From Sphingomonas sp. ERG5 (GTDB lineage Bacteria; Pseudomonadota; Alphaproteobacteria; Sphingomonadales; Sphingomonadaceae), in NCBI RefSeq assembly GCF_000803065.1, contig NZ_JSXI01000026.1, forward strand, positions 62,001 through 126,000: DNA of 64,000 nt, given 5' to 3'. Below, piece by piece: positions 25,155-32,753 of this stretch. Each line of letters starts with the position of its first letter. Position 1 is the stretch's first letter. Position numbers and translations under genes: made by a program. The notes below the pieces were generated by a model. It worked only from the letters and a program-made list of their open reading frames with translations, made no database searches and had not been told where the DNA came from.

Positions 25155-26966
25155 ATGGCGCGATTCTATGAGGCCCGGCGAATTGCCGCGACCATGCTGA
25201 TCGGCTCCTTCGCCGTTGCGGCCGCCGCCGGAAATGAGGCGACCCGTCCGGTAGTGTCCACCACCCAGGGCCGCGCACGGGGCGTGGTCGAGGGCGACGT
25301 GGAGGCCTTTCGCGGACTGCCGTATGGTGCCCCCCCGACCGGAGCGCGCCGCTGGGCGCCGACTGAGCCCGCGGCACGGTGGGACGAGATTCGCGACGCC
25401 TCGTCGTTCGGTGCGAGATGCATGCAGGCGGTGGGACGCGGCTTCAAAAAGCCATCGCCGCTGCCGATGAGCGAGGACTGCCTGACCCTGAACGTCATGC
25501 GTCCCGTCAAGGGCTCGGGGAAGCTACCCGTGATGGTGTGGATCCATGGGGGCGGCATGGTGACGGGGACGGGCGCCGAGCCGTCCTTCAACGGACCGGC
25601 GATCCCCGAAAACGGCGTCGTGCTGGTGACGATCAACTACCGGCTGGGCCGCCTTGGCTTCTTCGCACATCCCGCCATCTCTCGTACCGCGCGCAAGCCT
25701 GTCGTTGCCAATTTCGCGATCCTCGACCAGATCGCTGCGCTGAAATGGGTCCGCGCGAACATTGCGGCCTTTGGGGGCGATCCGTCGAACGTCACGATCT
25801 TCGGTGAATCCGCAGGGGCGACATCCGTCGACACCCTGATGGCGTCGCCGCTCGCGCGCGGGCTCTTTCAGAAGGCCATCGCGTCCTCGGCCAACGCCCG
25901 CATGCCGGCGGTTGGTCTGGCAGAGGCTGAACGTCGTGACGCGGCAATGATTGAGGATCTGGGCATCCGGAATCCGGACGCGAAGGCGCTGCGCGCCATT
26001 CCCGCCGAGGAGTTGATGAAGCTGCCCCGCATCGACGCCATGGGCGGCGAGGCACCTGTCGTTGACGGCGTGGTACTCAAGGAGACAATCGTTTCCGCGT
26101 TCGCGGGCAGACGGGAGGTGAAGGTGCCATACCTGGTTGGATCGAACGACTACGAACTGCCCAGGCCCTATCAGACCCCGGACCTGGCGGGCCGCGTGCG
26201 TCCGACGCCTGACGACGCGGCGGCGTTGGCGGCGGCCTATGGGTCTAGAAAGGAGTTCGAGGATCGCGTCTACACCGACGCCATCTTCTCAGAGCCGGCG
26301 AGGACGCTCGGAAACGACCATGCTCGCCGAGCGCCCACATGGAGGTATCGGTTCGCAATACTATCCGCATCGGCGCCAGCGGCCTTCCCCGGCGCATCGC
26401 ACGCCAGCGACGTCGGCTATGTGTTCCAGACGCTCGGCGAGATGCCCTGGCCGACGGCCGAGCGCGATCGTGGGCTTGCCCAGGACGTGACCTCATACTG
26501 GGTTTCGTTCGCGCGCACCGGCGATCCGAATGGCGAGGGTCGCGTGAAGTGGCCGAGCGCGCTTGGCGACCGCATTCTGACCTTTACCAATGACGGTCCG
26601 GTGGCTGGGGTCGATCCATGGGCGAGGCGCCTGGATATCCTGAGCACAAGCCAACGCACGGCAAACCCCGTTTTCGTCCTAGGTGCCGTGCCGCCATCCC
26701 GACCGGTTCCCGGCACCTCCGCGGAACTTTCGCCGCCCGAGGGTGTCAAGGGACCTCCATCGATCAAGCCGACAATCAGAGACCATCTCGCCGATCCCCG
26801 TGCGAAGGCGGTGCTCGATGACGAACTGCCTAGCCTTAGTTCGCACCCGACGCGGGCGCAATTTAAGAACAAGTCCCTGGAAGACCTTGCACTCCTCGCA
26901 CCGCGGATGCTGACGCCGAACAGGCTCGCGAAGGTCTCGGCGGATCTGGCGAAACTGTCACCCTGA
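25155..26966 (+). CDS. Type-B carboxylesterase with C-terminal accessory module
   Basis: This 603-residue exported alpha/beta hydrolase has a signal peptide (about 1-25). The oxyanion-hole segment WIHGGGMVTG is followed by the nucleophile elbow FGESAGATS (Ser near residue 223), with Glu and His further on. It probably removes ester decorations from the glycan substrate. Residues from about 540 to the end form an extra 60-residue module (ADPRAKAVLDDELPSL through VSADLAKL) that is homologous to the small exported protein at 29035-29373. The start at 25155 follows GGAGAGGTG. It is divergent from the sulfatase operon. Confidence 0.9.
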   Translation: MARFYEARRIAATMLIGSFAVAAAAGNEATRPVVSTTQGRARGVVEGDVEAFRGLPYGAPPTGARRWAPTEPAARWDEIRDASSFGARCMQAVGRGFKKPSPLPMSEDCLTLNVMRPVKGSGKLPVMVWIHGGGMVTGTGAEPSFNGPAIPENGVVLVTINYRLGRLGFFAHPAISRTARKPVVANFAILDQIAALKWVRANIAAFGGDPSNVTIFGESAGATSVDTLMASPLARGLFQKAIASSANARMPAVGLAEAERRDAAMIEDLGIRNPDAKALRAIPAEELMKLPRIDAMGGEAPVVDGVVLKETIVSAFAGRREVKVPYLVGSNDYELPRPYQTPDLAGRVRPTPDDAAALAAAYGSRKEFEDRVYTDAIFSEPARTLGNDHARRAPTWRYRFAILSASAPAAFPGASHASDVGYVFQTLGEMPWPTAERDRGLAQDVTSYWVSFARTGDPNGEGRVKWPSALGDRILTFTNDGPVAGVDPWARRLDILSTSQRTANPVFVLGAVPPSRPVPGTSAELSPPEGVKGPPSIKPTIRDHLADPRAKAVLDDELPSLSSHPTRAQFKNKSLEDLALLAPRMLTPNRLAKVSADLAKLSP

Positions 26967-27037
26967 CCCTACCGGCTCCCGTCTCCGGGCGGCGACAAGA
27001 TTGACAATCCGACCGTACTGTCAACGCGAACTCTGAT

Positions 27038-27051
27038 TGACAAGCTTGTCA
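27038..27051. promoter_or_regulatory. LacI-type operator before the HEAT-repeat sulfatase
   Basis: TGACAAGCTTGTCA, here extended to a 16-bp palindrome (27037-27052) by flanking T and A. It lies 46 bp before the start at 27097. A looser TTGACA/TGTCAA pair at 27001-27024 may be a second weak site. Confidence 0.85.
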
Positions 27052-27096
27052 ACCGCGACCATTAACCGAGCGTGAGAGGCACGCAAAAAGGTCGTC

Positions 27097-29001
27097 ATGG
27101 CATCGAATAACATTTCAAGACGCCAGGCGCTCACCGTCGCTGTGGGTATCGCCGCAGCGGCTGGTGCGGACGGCGTCTTCGCGGCCGCGCCACGACGACC
27201 GAACATCCTCTGGGTGGTGAGCGAGGACAATAATCCGTTCATCGGCTGCTACGGCGACAAGCTCGCACGCACGCCGACGATCGACGCGTTGGCGCAACAC
27301 GGCATCCTCTACCGCAACGTCTATTCCAACGCTCCCGTCTGCGCACCGTCGCGCTTTGGCATTCTGACCGGCATCTATCCGGAGAGCTGCGCGCCAGCGA
27401 ATCAGATGCGGGCGGTAGCGCAGTTCCCGCGCGAGTTCGCGACGTATCCGGAGATCATGCGCAAGGCCGGCTACTGGTGCACGAACAGCGCGAAGACCGA
27501 CTACAACTGCTCGGTGGATCCGGCCGCCATTTGGGATGGGCAAGGCAAGGAGGCGCATTGGCGCAGCAGGCCCGACGACCGTCCGTTCATGGCGGTGTTC
27601 AACTACGGCGTGTCGCATGAGTCGCAGCTCATCGGCGTTACCGAGGGCGCGGTGCAGCCCGCGCAGGTCCGCATTCCGGGCTACCTCCCCGACACGCCGG
27701 GCATCCGCAGGGACTATGCGAGCTACTACAATTTGATCGAGAAGATGGACGGCCAGATTGCCGCCCGGCTCGCGGAGCTCGATGCGGACGGGCTCGCCGA
27801 CGATACGATCGTCTTCTATTATTCCGACAATGGTGGCGTGCTGCCCCGCTCCAAGCGCTACTGCTACGACGAGGGGCATCGCTGCGCGATGGTCGTCCGC
27901 GTCCCAGACAAGTGGCGCCATCTGGCACCCGTCGGTCCAGGAAGCTCGATCGACACGCCCGTGAGCTTCATCGATCTCGCGCCCACCGTGCTTTCGATTG
28001 CGGGCCTGGCGGCCCCGGCGCAGATGCGAGGCCGGGCGTTTCTCGGTGACCGGATCCGGCCGCCGGTCGGGCTTTCATTCGGCATGCGCAATAGGATGGA
28101 CGAGCGGATCGACTTCTGCCGCACTGTCACGGATGGCCGCTGGCGCTACATCCGCAACTACATGCCGCATCGGCCGTGGGCCCAGCATCAGGCCTTTGCA
28201 TGGCAGCTCCGTTCCTACCAGGAATGGGACGCCACACATCGCGAGGGCAAGTTGAACCCGGCTCAGGCGCGCTTCTTCGGCCAGAAGCCCTACGAGGAGC
28301 TCTACGAGCTCGGTTCCGACCGGGATCAGCTGGTCAATCTGGTCGGCGACGGGTCGGCCGCAGCGGTGCTGCGCCGCATGCGGTCGGCGATTGACGAGCA
28401 GATGCTGTCGATCAACGACAACGGGTTCCTACCCGAAGGCATGGCTGGCGAAGGCTTCATCCCCAGCCGTGACCGGCGCGTCTATCCCTTACGGCGGGTC
28501 ATGGCGCTCGCCTCCGCCGCAGCGCGTCGCGACCCCCGCAAGCTCGCGCTTCTGCGGGGGAACCTGACCAGCCCCATACCGGTACTCCGCTACTGGGCCG
28601 CGACCGGCCTGCTGATGCTCGGCGACAAGGCCGCTGCGGCGCGTGCCGAGCTACGTGCGCTTGCAAGCGGCGACCCGTCGCCGCATGTCCGCATCGCCGC
28701 CGCGGAGGCGGTAGCCGGGCTGGGAGATGGGGCGCTCGCGCTCTCGGTACTCGCGCCACTCGCACGTGATGCATCGTCTTGGCAGCTGCAGCTGCATGCC
28801 CTCAACGCGTTGACGTTCATGCCGTCCCAGCCCGCGATCCTGCCGCTGGCACGCGAGGTCGCGATCAGCGAGGTCCTCTACGTCCGCAGCGCTGCTCGCT
28901 ATCTCGCAGCGACCCTCGACGGCTCCTTCACCCCCGCGATGCGAATCTTCGACCTGCAGCTGATGCTGAAGAAGATGAAGGAATCGGGCGGCGAAGCCTG
29001 A
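27097..29001 (+). CDS. S1 sulfatase with C-terminal HEAT-like repeats
   Basis: This 634-residue exported enzyme has a signal near 1-30 (SRRQALTVAVGIAAAAG, Tat-like). The sulfatase core shows NILWVVSEDNNPF for metal binding and the S1 signature CAPSR at about residue 77, with YYSDNGG later. From about residue 465 to 620 the protein is an Ala/Leu-rich all-helical stretch with HEAT-like periodicity, an unusual addition for a sulfatase that may bind substrate or another protein. It resembles sulfamidase-type enzymes. It has its own operator and is followed by the small exported gene 33 bp downstream. Confidence 0.9.
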   Translation: MASNNISRRQALTVAVGIAAAAGADGVFAAAPRRPNILWVVSEDNNPFIGCYGDKLARTPTIDALAQHGILYRNVYSNAPVCAPSRFGILTGIYPESCAPANQMRAVAQFPREFATYPEIMRKAGYWCTNSAKTDYNCSVDPAAIWDGQGKEAHWRSRPDDRPFMAVFNYGVSHESQLIGVTEGAVQPAQVRIPGYLPDTPGIRRDYASYYNLIEKMDGQIAARLAELDADGLADDTIVFYYSDNGGVLPRSKRYCYDEGHRCAMVVRVPDKWRHLAPVGPGSSIDTPVSFIDLAPTVLSIAGLAAPAQMRGRAFLGDRIRPPVGLSFGMRNRMDERIDFCRTVTDGRWRYIRNYMPHRPWAQHQAFAWQLRSYQEWDATHREGKLNPAQARFFGQKPYEELYELGSDRDQLVNLVGDGSAAAVLRRMRSAIDEQMLSINDNGFLPEGMAGEGFIPSRDRRVYPLRRVMALASAAARRDPRKLALLRGNLTSPIPVLRYWAATGLLMLGDKAAAARAELRALASGDPSPHVRIAAAEAVAGLGDGALALSVLAPLARDASSWQLQLHALNALTFMPSQPAILPLAREVAISEVLYVRSAARYLAATLDGSFTPAMRIFDLQLMLKKMKESGGEA

Positions 29002-29034
29002 AATCCCCAAAGCTCGTTTCAAGAAAGGACCACG

Positions 29035-29373
29035 ATGCGTACTCTTAACTCCCTCTTTGCGCTGGCTCTGCTGGCCGCTCCCCTCCATGCTTTTGCCCAG
29101 ACTGCATCGGCATCCTCGCCGCCAACCGCTCCCGCTGCGCCGGCACCGGCGACGGAGGCAAAAATGACCCTCGACACGCCCCTAGAACAGATCGCTGCGG
29201 ACCCCTCGGGAAAGGCCGTACTCGATAAGGATCTGCCCGGCCTGTCCGCACATCCGATGTGGGAATCGTTCAAGGGCATGAGTCTGAAGGAACTTCAGCC
29301 GATGTCTAACGGCAAGATACCGGTCGAGCGGCTGACGCTCGTCGCAAGCGACCTCGCAGCCATCAAGAAGTGA
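29035..29373 (+). CDS. Small exported protein sharing a module with the carboxylesterase
   Basis: This 112-residue protein has a signal peptide (about 1-21), an Ala/Pro/Ser linker, and a roughly 60-residue domain. That domain aligns with the C-terminus of the carboxylesterase at 25155-26966: shared elements are ADP, KAVLD, LPxLSxHP, FKxxSLxxL, RLxxV and DLA in the same order. A ribosome site (GAAAGGA) precedes the ATG. It follows the HEAT-repeat sulfatase in the same operon. Function is unknown; a periplasmic adaptor or enzyme-tethering role is a guess. Confidence 0.8.
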   Translation: MRTLNSLFALALLAAPLHAFAQTASASSPPTAPAAPAPATEAKMTLDTPLEQIAADPSGKAVLDKDLPGLSAHPMWESFKGMSLKELQPMSNGKIPVERLTLVASDLAAIKK

Positions 29374-29812
29374 ACTGAGGTCGCCGGGAGGCGCGGACCA
29401 CTCGTCTGCGCTTCAACCGGCCATATTCCTTGGATAATCCATCGATGACGCTCACACCGCTCCGGATCGACGGCGACCATTCATAGACGGTCATGGTCGC
29501 CAGGTCATGCTAAGGGGCGTAAGCCTCGGTGGTGACCGCAGGCTGCTCTTCGTTAACGGCGAGACGTGGCGCGATGAAGACTTCTCTGGCCACCGTGACA
29601 TTTCGTTCGTCGGCCGCCCCTTCCCGCTGGAGGAGGCGGTCACGCATTTCGGCCGCCTTCGTGATTGGAGCTTTAGCTGTCTACGGCTGTTGACCATCTG
29701 AGAAGCCGTCGAACATGCCGACCCAGGTGAATAAGACGAGGAGTATCTCATCCCCTCGCTGGATCAAGTCCGCACGAGGCTACATGACTGAACTAACAAG
29801 CTTATCAATCGC
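29374..29812. other. Non-coding stretch with a degenerate operator
   Basis: I find no supportable gene. Short frames on both strands lack ribosome sites and family features. A degraded operator TAACAAGCTTATCA (29794-29807) lies 6 bp past the stop of the LacI gene; it keeps the central AAGCTT but has lost the outer matching bases. It may be the remnant of a control site for a lost gene. Confidence 0.4.
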
Positions 29813-30871
29813 TCACTTGGAAGGCCGACCAGTACTCTCACGGACAACGACCTCAAGTCGCAAGGATCGCTCGACCTGCTCCTCCGGGTCGGCCTTGCCG
29901 CGTCTTGCGAGCAATATCTCGGCTGCGATCGCTCCCATCTGCTCGACCGGTTGCCGCACGGTGGTGAGGCCTGGCCAGGAGGTGGACGCGGAGGGGCTGT
30001 CGTCGAACCCCGCGATGGAAATTGCCCGAGGCACGGATATCCCCCGCCGCGAGGCGGCCGCCATTGCGCCGAGCGCCGTGGCGTCGTTGGCGCAGAACAC
30101 AGCAGACGGTGGATCGCCGCCATCCAGCAATGCCGCCAACGCCCTTTCACCTCGTTGGTAGGTGAAATCTCCGGGAATCATGCGTGTATCCGCGACCGGA
30201 AGTCCGGCCTGCTTCATGGCATCGAGGAAGCCATCGCGGCGCAGAGCGCTGGCGCCCGCATTTGGGGGCCCGCCGATGAACGCGATGTCGCGATGCCCCA
30301 ATTCGATCAGGTGGTTTACGATATCAAAGGCGCCGCGACCTTCATCGACATAGACTCGGCTGCCCCGATGCACCTCGAGCCGCGGGGCCACCCGGACGAA
30401 CGGAACGCCAAGCTTCTCCAGCACTGTGATCGATTTCAGGTCGTCGCTGATCGGCGGCAGGAGGATCACGCCTTCGAGACGTGCCCGGCGCGTGACCTGA
30501 CCGACTAGGGCGTCGATGCCTTCCTCTTCGGCATCAACCGGCTCGACGGCCAGCAAATAATCGCGCTCGCGGCACTTGCGGGCCGCGCCCAGCTGGAATC
30601 CGTTGACGTAGAAACCTAGCCTCGGATTGAAGAACAGGCCTATGAGGAATGAGCGATCACCGGCCATGCGGCGCGCGCCGACATTCGGCACATAATCCAA
30701 CGCCTCGATGGACGCCCTCACGCGCGTCCTGACGTCGTCCCTGACGTTAGGCTCTCCGTTCATCACGCGTGAGACGGTCTTGATCGAAACCCCCGCATGT
30801 GCCGCGACATCGATGATGGTGACGCCCACGTTCCTTGTCCCCTCTCTAAGTCGGCCTGCTTCGTTCGGCAC
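29813..30871 (-). CDS. LacI-family transcriptional regulator of the glycan locus
   Basis: This 352-residue regulator has an N-terminal LacI helix-turn-helix (VTIIDVAAHAGVSIKTVSRVMNG by its ends, about 16-40), a hinge helix, and a periplasmic-binding-protein-like sugar domain (about 75-345). It is the only intact regulator inside the locus and is the best candidate to bind the five TGACAAGCTTGTCA sites; an oligosaccharide would be the inducer. A truncated paralogue with a nearly identical recognition helix is at 39476-39724. Its stop is 6 bp from a degenerate operator. No clear operator precedes its own start. Confidence 0.92.
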   Translation of the reverse strand: MPNEAGRLREGTRNVGVTIIDVAAHAGVSIKTVSRVMNGEPNVRDDVRTRVRASIEALDYVPNVGARRMAGDRSFLIGLFFNPRLGFYVNGFQLGAARKCRERDYLLAVEPVDAEEEGIDALVGQVTRRARLEGVILLPPISDDLKSITVLEKLGVPFVRVAPRLEVHRGSRVYVDEGRGAFDIVNHLIELGHRDIAFIGGPPNAGASALRRDGFLDAMKQAGLPVADTRMIPGDFTYQRGERALAALLDGGDPPSAVFCANDATALGAMAAASRRGISVPRAISIAGFDDSPSASTSWPGLTTVRQPVEQMGAIAAEILLARRGKADPEEQVERSLRLEVVVRESTGRPSK

Positions 30872-30895
30872 TTTGTGGTAGGCGCGCCTCGACTA

Positions 30896-32599
30896 TCAAG
30901 CGCCGAACAGCAAGTCCCATCGGATGTAGGGGACCTTACGCCGGTCGGCGTCCAGCTTCTCCCGCGAATCCGGGAATAGGTCGTTGTAGCGATCGTAGCG
31001 GTTTGGACTCGACATCCACTGCGGCGGGAATTCTCCGGGCTTGGACCCGTCCTTGTTGCGCTTGACGACGCCCTCGTTGAACTTCTCGCTGTAGGGGATG
31101 ACGTGCTGCCCGGTTCGGTTGGCCAACTGTTCGAACAACGCCTTGCGCAGCTCGATCTTGCGGTCGAGATACGCGGGATTGTTGATAAGATTGTTCATCT
31201 CGTTGGGATCCTTGTCGAGGTCGTATAGCTCCTCGGTGTCCCAGACCCCATAATACTGGATGTATTTCACCCGGTCGCGCTCGATCGCGAAGGTGGTGGG
31301 CGTCTCGGGGTAGTTCCATTCCCAATAGTATTCGTAGATGAAGTCGCCCGGCTTCCACTGCGACGGGGGTAGCTTGCCTTCAGCCAGGGGTAGGAAGCTC
31401 TTTCCCTCGAACTGCGATGGCTCAGGTACGCCGGCGATGTCGAGGACCGTCGGGGCGAGGTCGAGGTTGCGGATGAGGCCCGGGTTGGTCACGCCCTTCG
31501 GGAGAAGGCCGGGCGCATACATGACGAACGGCACCCGCACTGAGGGTTCGTAGGCGGTTCGCTTGTCGATCAGTCCGTGGTCGCCGAACTGGAACCCGTT
31601 GTCGCTCGTGAAGATGACAACCGTGTTCCGGTCGAGCTTGTTCTGTTTCAGGTAGGTGAGGATCCGGCCCAGACTGTCGTCGATCGGCGACAGCGTCGCG
31701 AAATATCGACGGATGTAGCTGGTCAGCGGCTCGTTGCCGTTGAACATGAAGTCGACGCCGTGCCAGCTGTTGCGCTGGTCCTTCACCCAACGCGGCTTAC
31801 CCTGGTAGTTTTCGGGCGTGTCGGCCATGCTTGCCGGCAATGTGACGGGCAGGTTGTCATATTGGTGGAGATAGCGCTCCGGCGGCTTAGGGTCCGTGTG
31901 CACGCCCTTGTGTGACAGGTAGAGGAAGAAGGGCTTCGACTGATCGCGTCCCTTGGTCAGCCAGTCCATAGCGTAGTCGGTGAGTTCGTCGGTGATATAG
32001 CCTTGGCGGTTCACCTCGGTGCCGTCGACGTTCAGCCGGTTGAGCACGCCTTTCCTGAGGAGGTCCGGCGGAACGTAATCGTTCGGGAAATAGGTGCCCT
32101 GCCCCTTGAAACTGACCCACTTGTTGAAGCCGGGTCGTGGGTTATCGTTGTTCTGCCCCATGTGCCACTTGCCGAAAAAGGCCGTCTGATATCCGGCCTT
32201 CTGCAGATACTCGGGAAAAAAGGTGAGCCCGGCTTCCGAGGAGTTATTGTTATCCACGATGCCATGGTTCCGGGTCGTCTCGCCGGTCAGAATCGTCGCA
32301 CGGCTCGGCGAGCAGAGCGATGAAGTCACGACCGCGTTCGGGAAGTAGACCCCATTCCGGGCCATGAAGTCGATGTTCGGCGTCTTGAGTCCGGGTGTGA
32401 GGAAGCCCATCGAATCGAAACGCAGGTCATCGACGAGCACGTAGATGACGTTGAACGGCTTGGATGGCGCGCGTGAGGGCTGCGATGGTGCCGCTCTCGC
32501 AGGCGCCGCGGGCAGTGCCGCAACCGTTTGAACCGAGACGATCGCCGCTAACGCTCCGGCTGCCGACATGAGCCTGAATCTGCGCGAAAACCTATTCAT
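30896..32599 (-). CDS. S1-family sulfatase (glucosamine-6-sulfatase-like)
   Basis: This 567-residue exported sulfatase has a signal peptide (about 1-35). The core begins at VIYVLVDDLRFDSMGF, the S1 signature is CSPSR (about residue 93), and FGKWHMGQ and FTSDNGFQFGDHGL complete the active site. The overall pattern resembles N-acetylglucosamine-6-sulfatase-type enzymes, but linkage cannot be assigned. The start at 32599 follows the ribosome site CAGGAGAGAG; the longer open frame to 33046 runs into the receptor gene. It is divergent from the TonB receptor, with the operator between. Confidence 0.9.
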   Translation of the reverse strand: MNRFSRRFRLMSAAGALAAIVSVQTVAALPAAPARAAPSQPSRAPSKPFNVIYVLVDDLRFDSMGFLTPGLKTPNIDFMARNGVYFPNAVVTSSLCSPSRATILTGETTRNHGIVDNNNSSEAGLTFFPEYLQKAGYQTAFFGKWHMGQNNDNPRPGFNKWVSFKGQGTYFPNDYVPPDLLRKGVLNRLNVDGTEVNRQGYITDELTDYAMDWLTKGRDQSKPFFLYLSHKGVHTDPKPPERYLHQYDNLPVTLPASMADTPENYQGKPRWVKDQRNSWHGVDFMFNGNEPLTSYIRRYFATLSPIDDSLGRILTYLKQNKLDRNTVVIFTSDNGFQFGDHGLIDKRTAYEPSVRVPFVMYAPGLLPKGVTNPGLIRNLDLAPTVLDIAGVPEPSQFEGKSFLPLAEGKLPPSQWKPGDFIYEYYWEWNYPETPTTFAIERDRVKYIQYYGVWDTEELYDLDKDPNEMNNLINNPAYLDRKIELRKALFEQLANRTGQHVIPYSEKFNEGVVKRNKDGSKPGEFPPQWMSSPNRYDRYNDLFPDSREKLDADRRKVPYIRWDLLFGA

Positions 32600-32661
32600 T
32601 GCTCTCTCCTGACGACGATCGACGGCCAGGCGACCGTCCGAGCTCATCCGATCCCAAGAAA

Positions 32662-32675
32662 TGACAAGCTTGTCA
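32662..32675. promoter_or_regulatory. LacI-type operator between sulfatase and TonB receptor
   Basis: TGACAAGCTTGTCA in a 154-bp divergent gap, 63 bp from the sulfatase start and 79 bp from the receptor start. Confidence 0.85.
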
Positions 32676-32753
32676 ATTGAAAGAATCTGTGCGAGTTGCC
32701 GCCACAATCGGAACAGCGGGCGGACAGTCCGCGCCAATTTTTGGGAGGATAGT

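Noticed and set aside
29491-29751. Short frames on both strands between the small exported gene and LacI
   Set aside because: They lack ribosome sites and recognisable features; the stretch is better described as non-coding.
32661-32753. Extended start of the TonB receptor beginning inside the operator
   Set aside because: The ATG falls in the palindrome, the encoded stretch is not a signal peptide, and a good ribosome site precedes the ATG at 32754.
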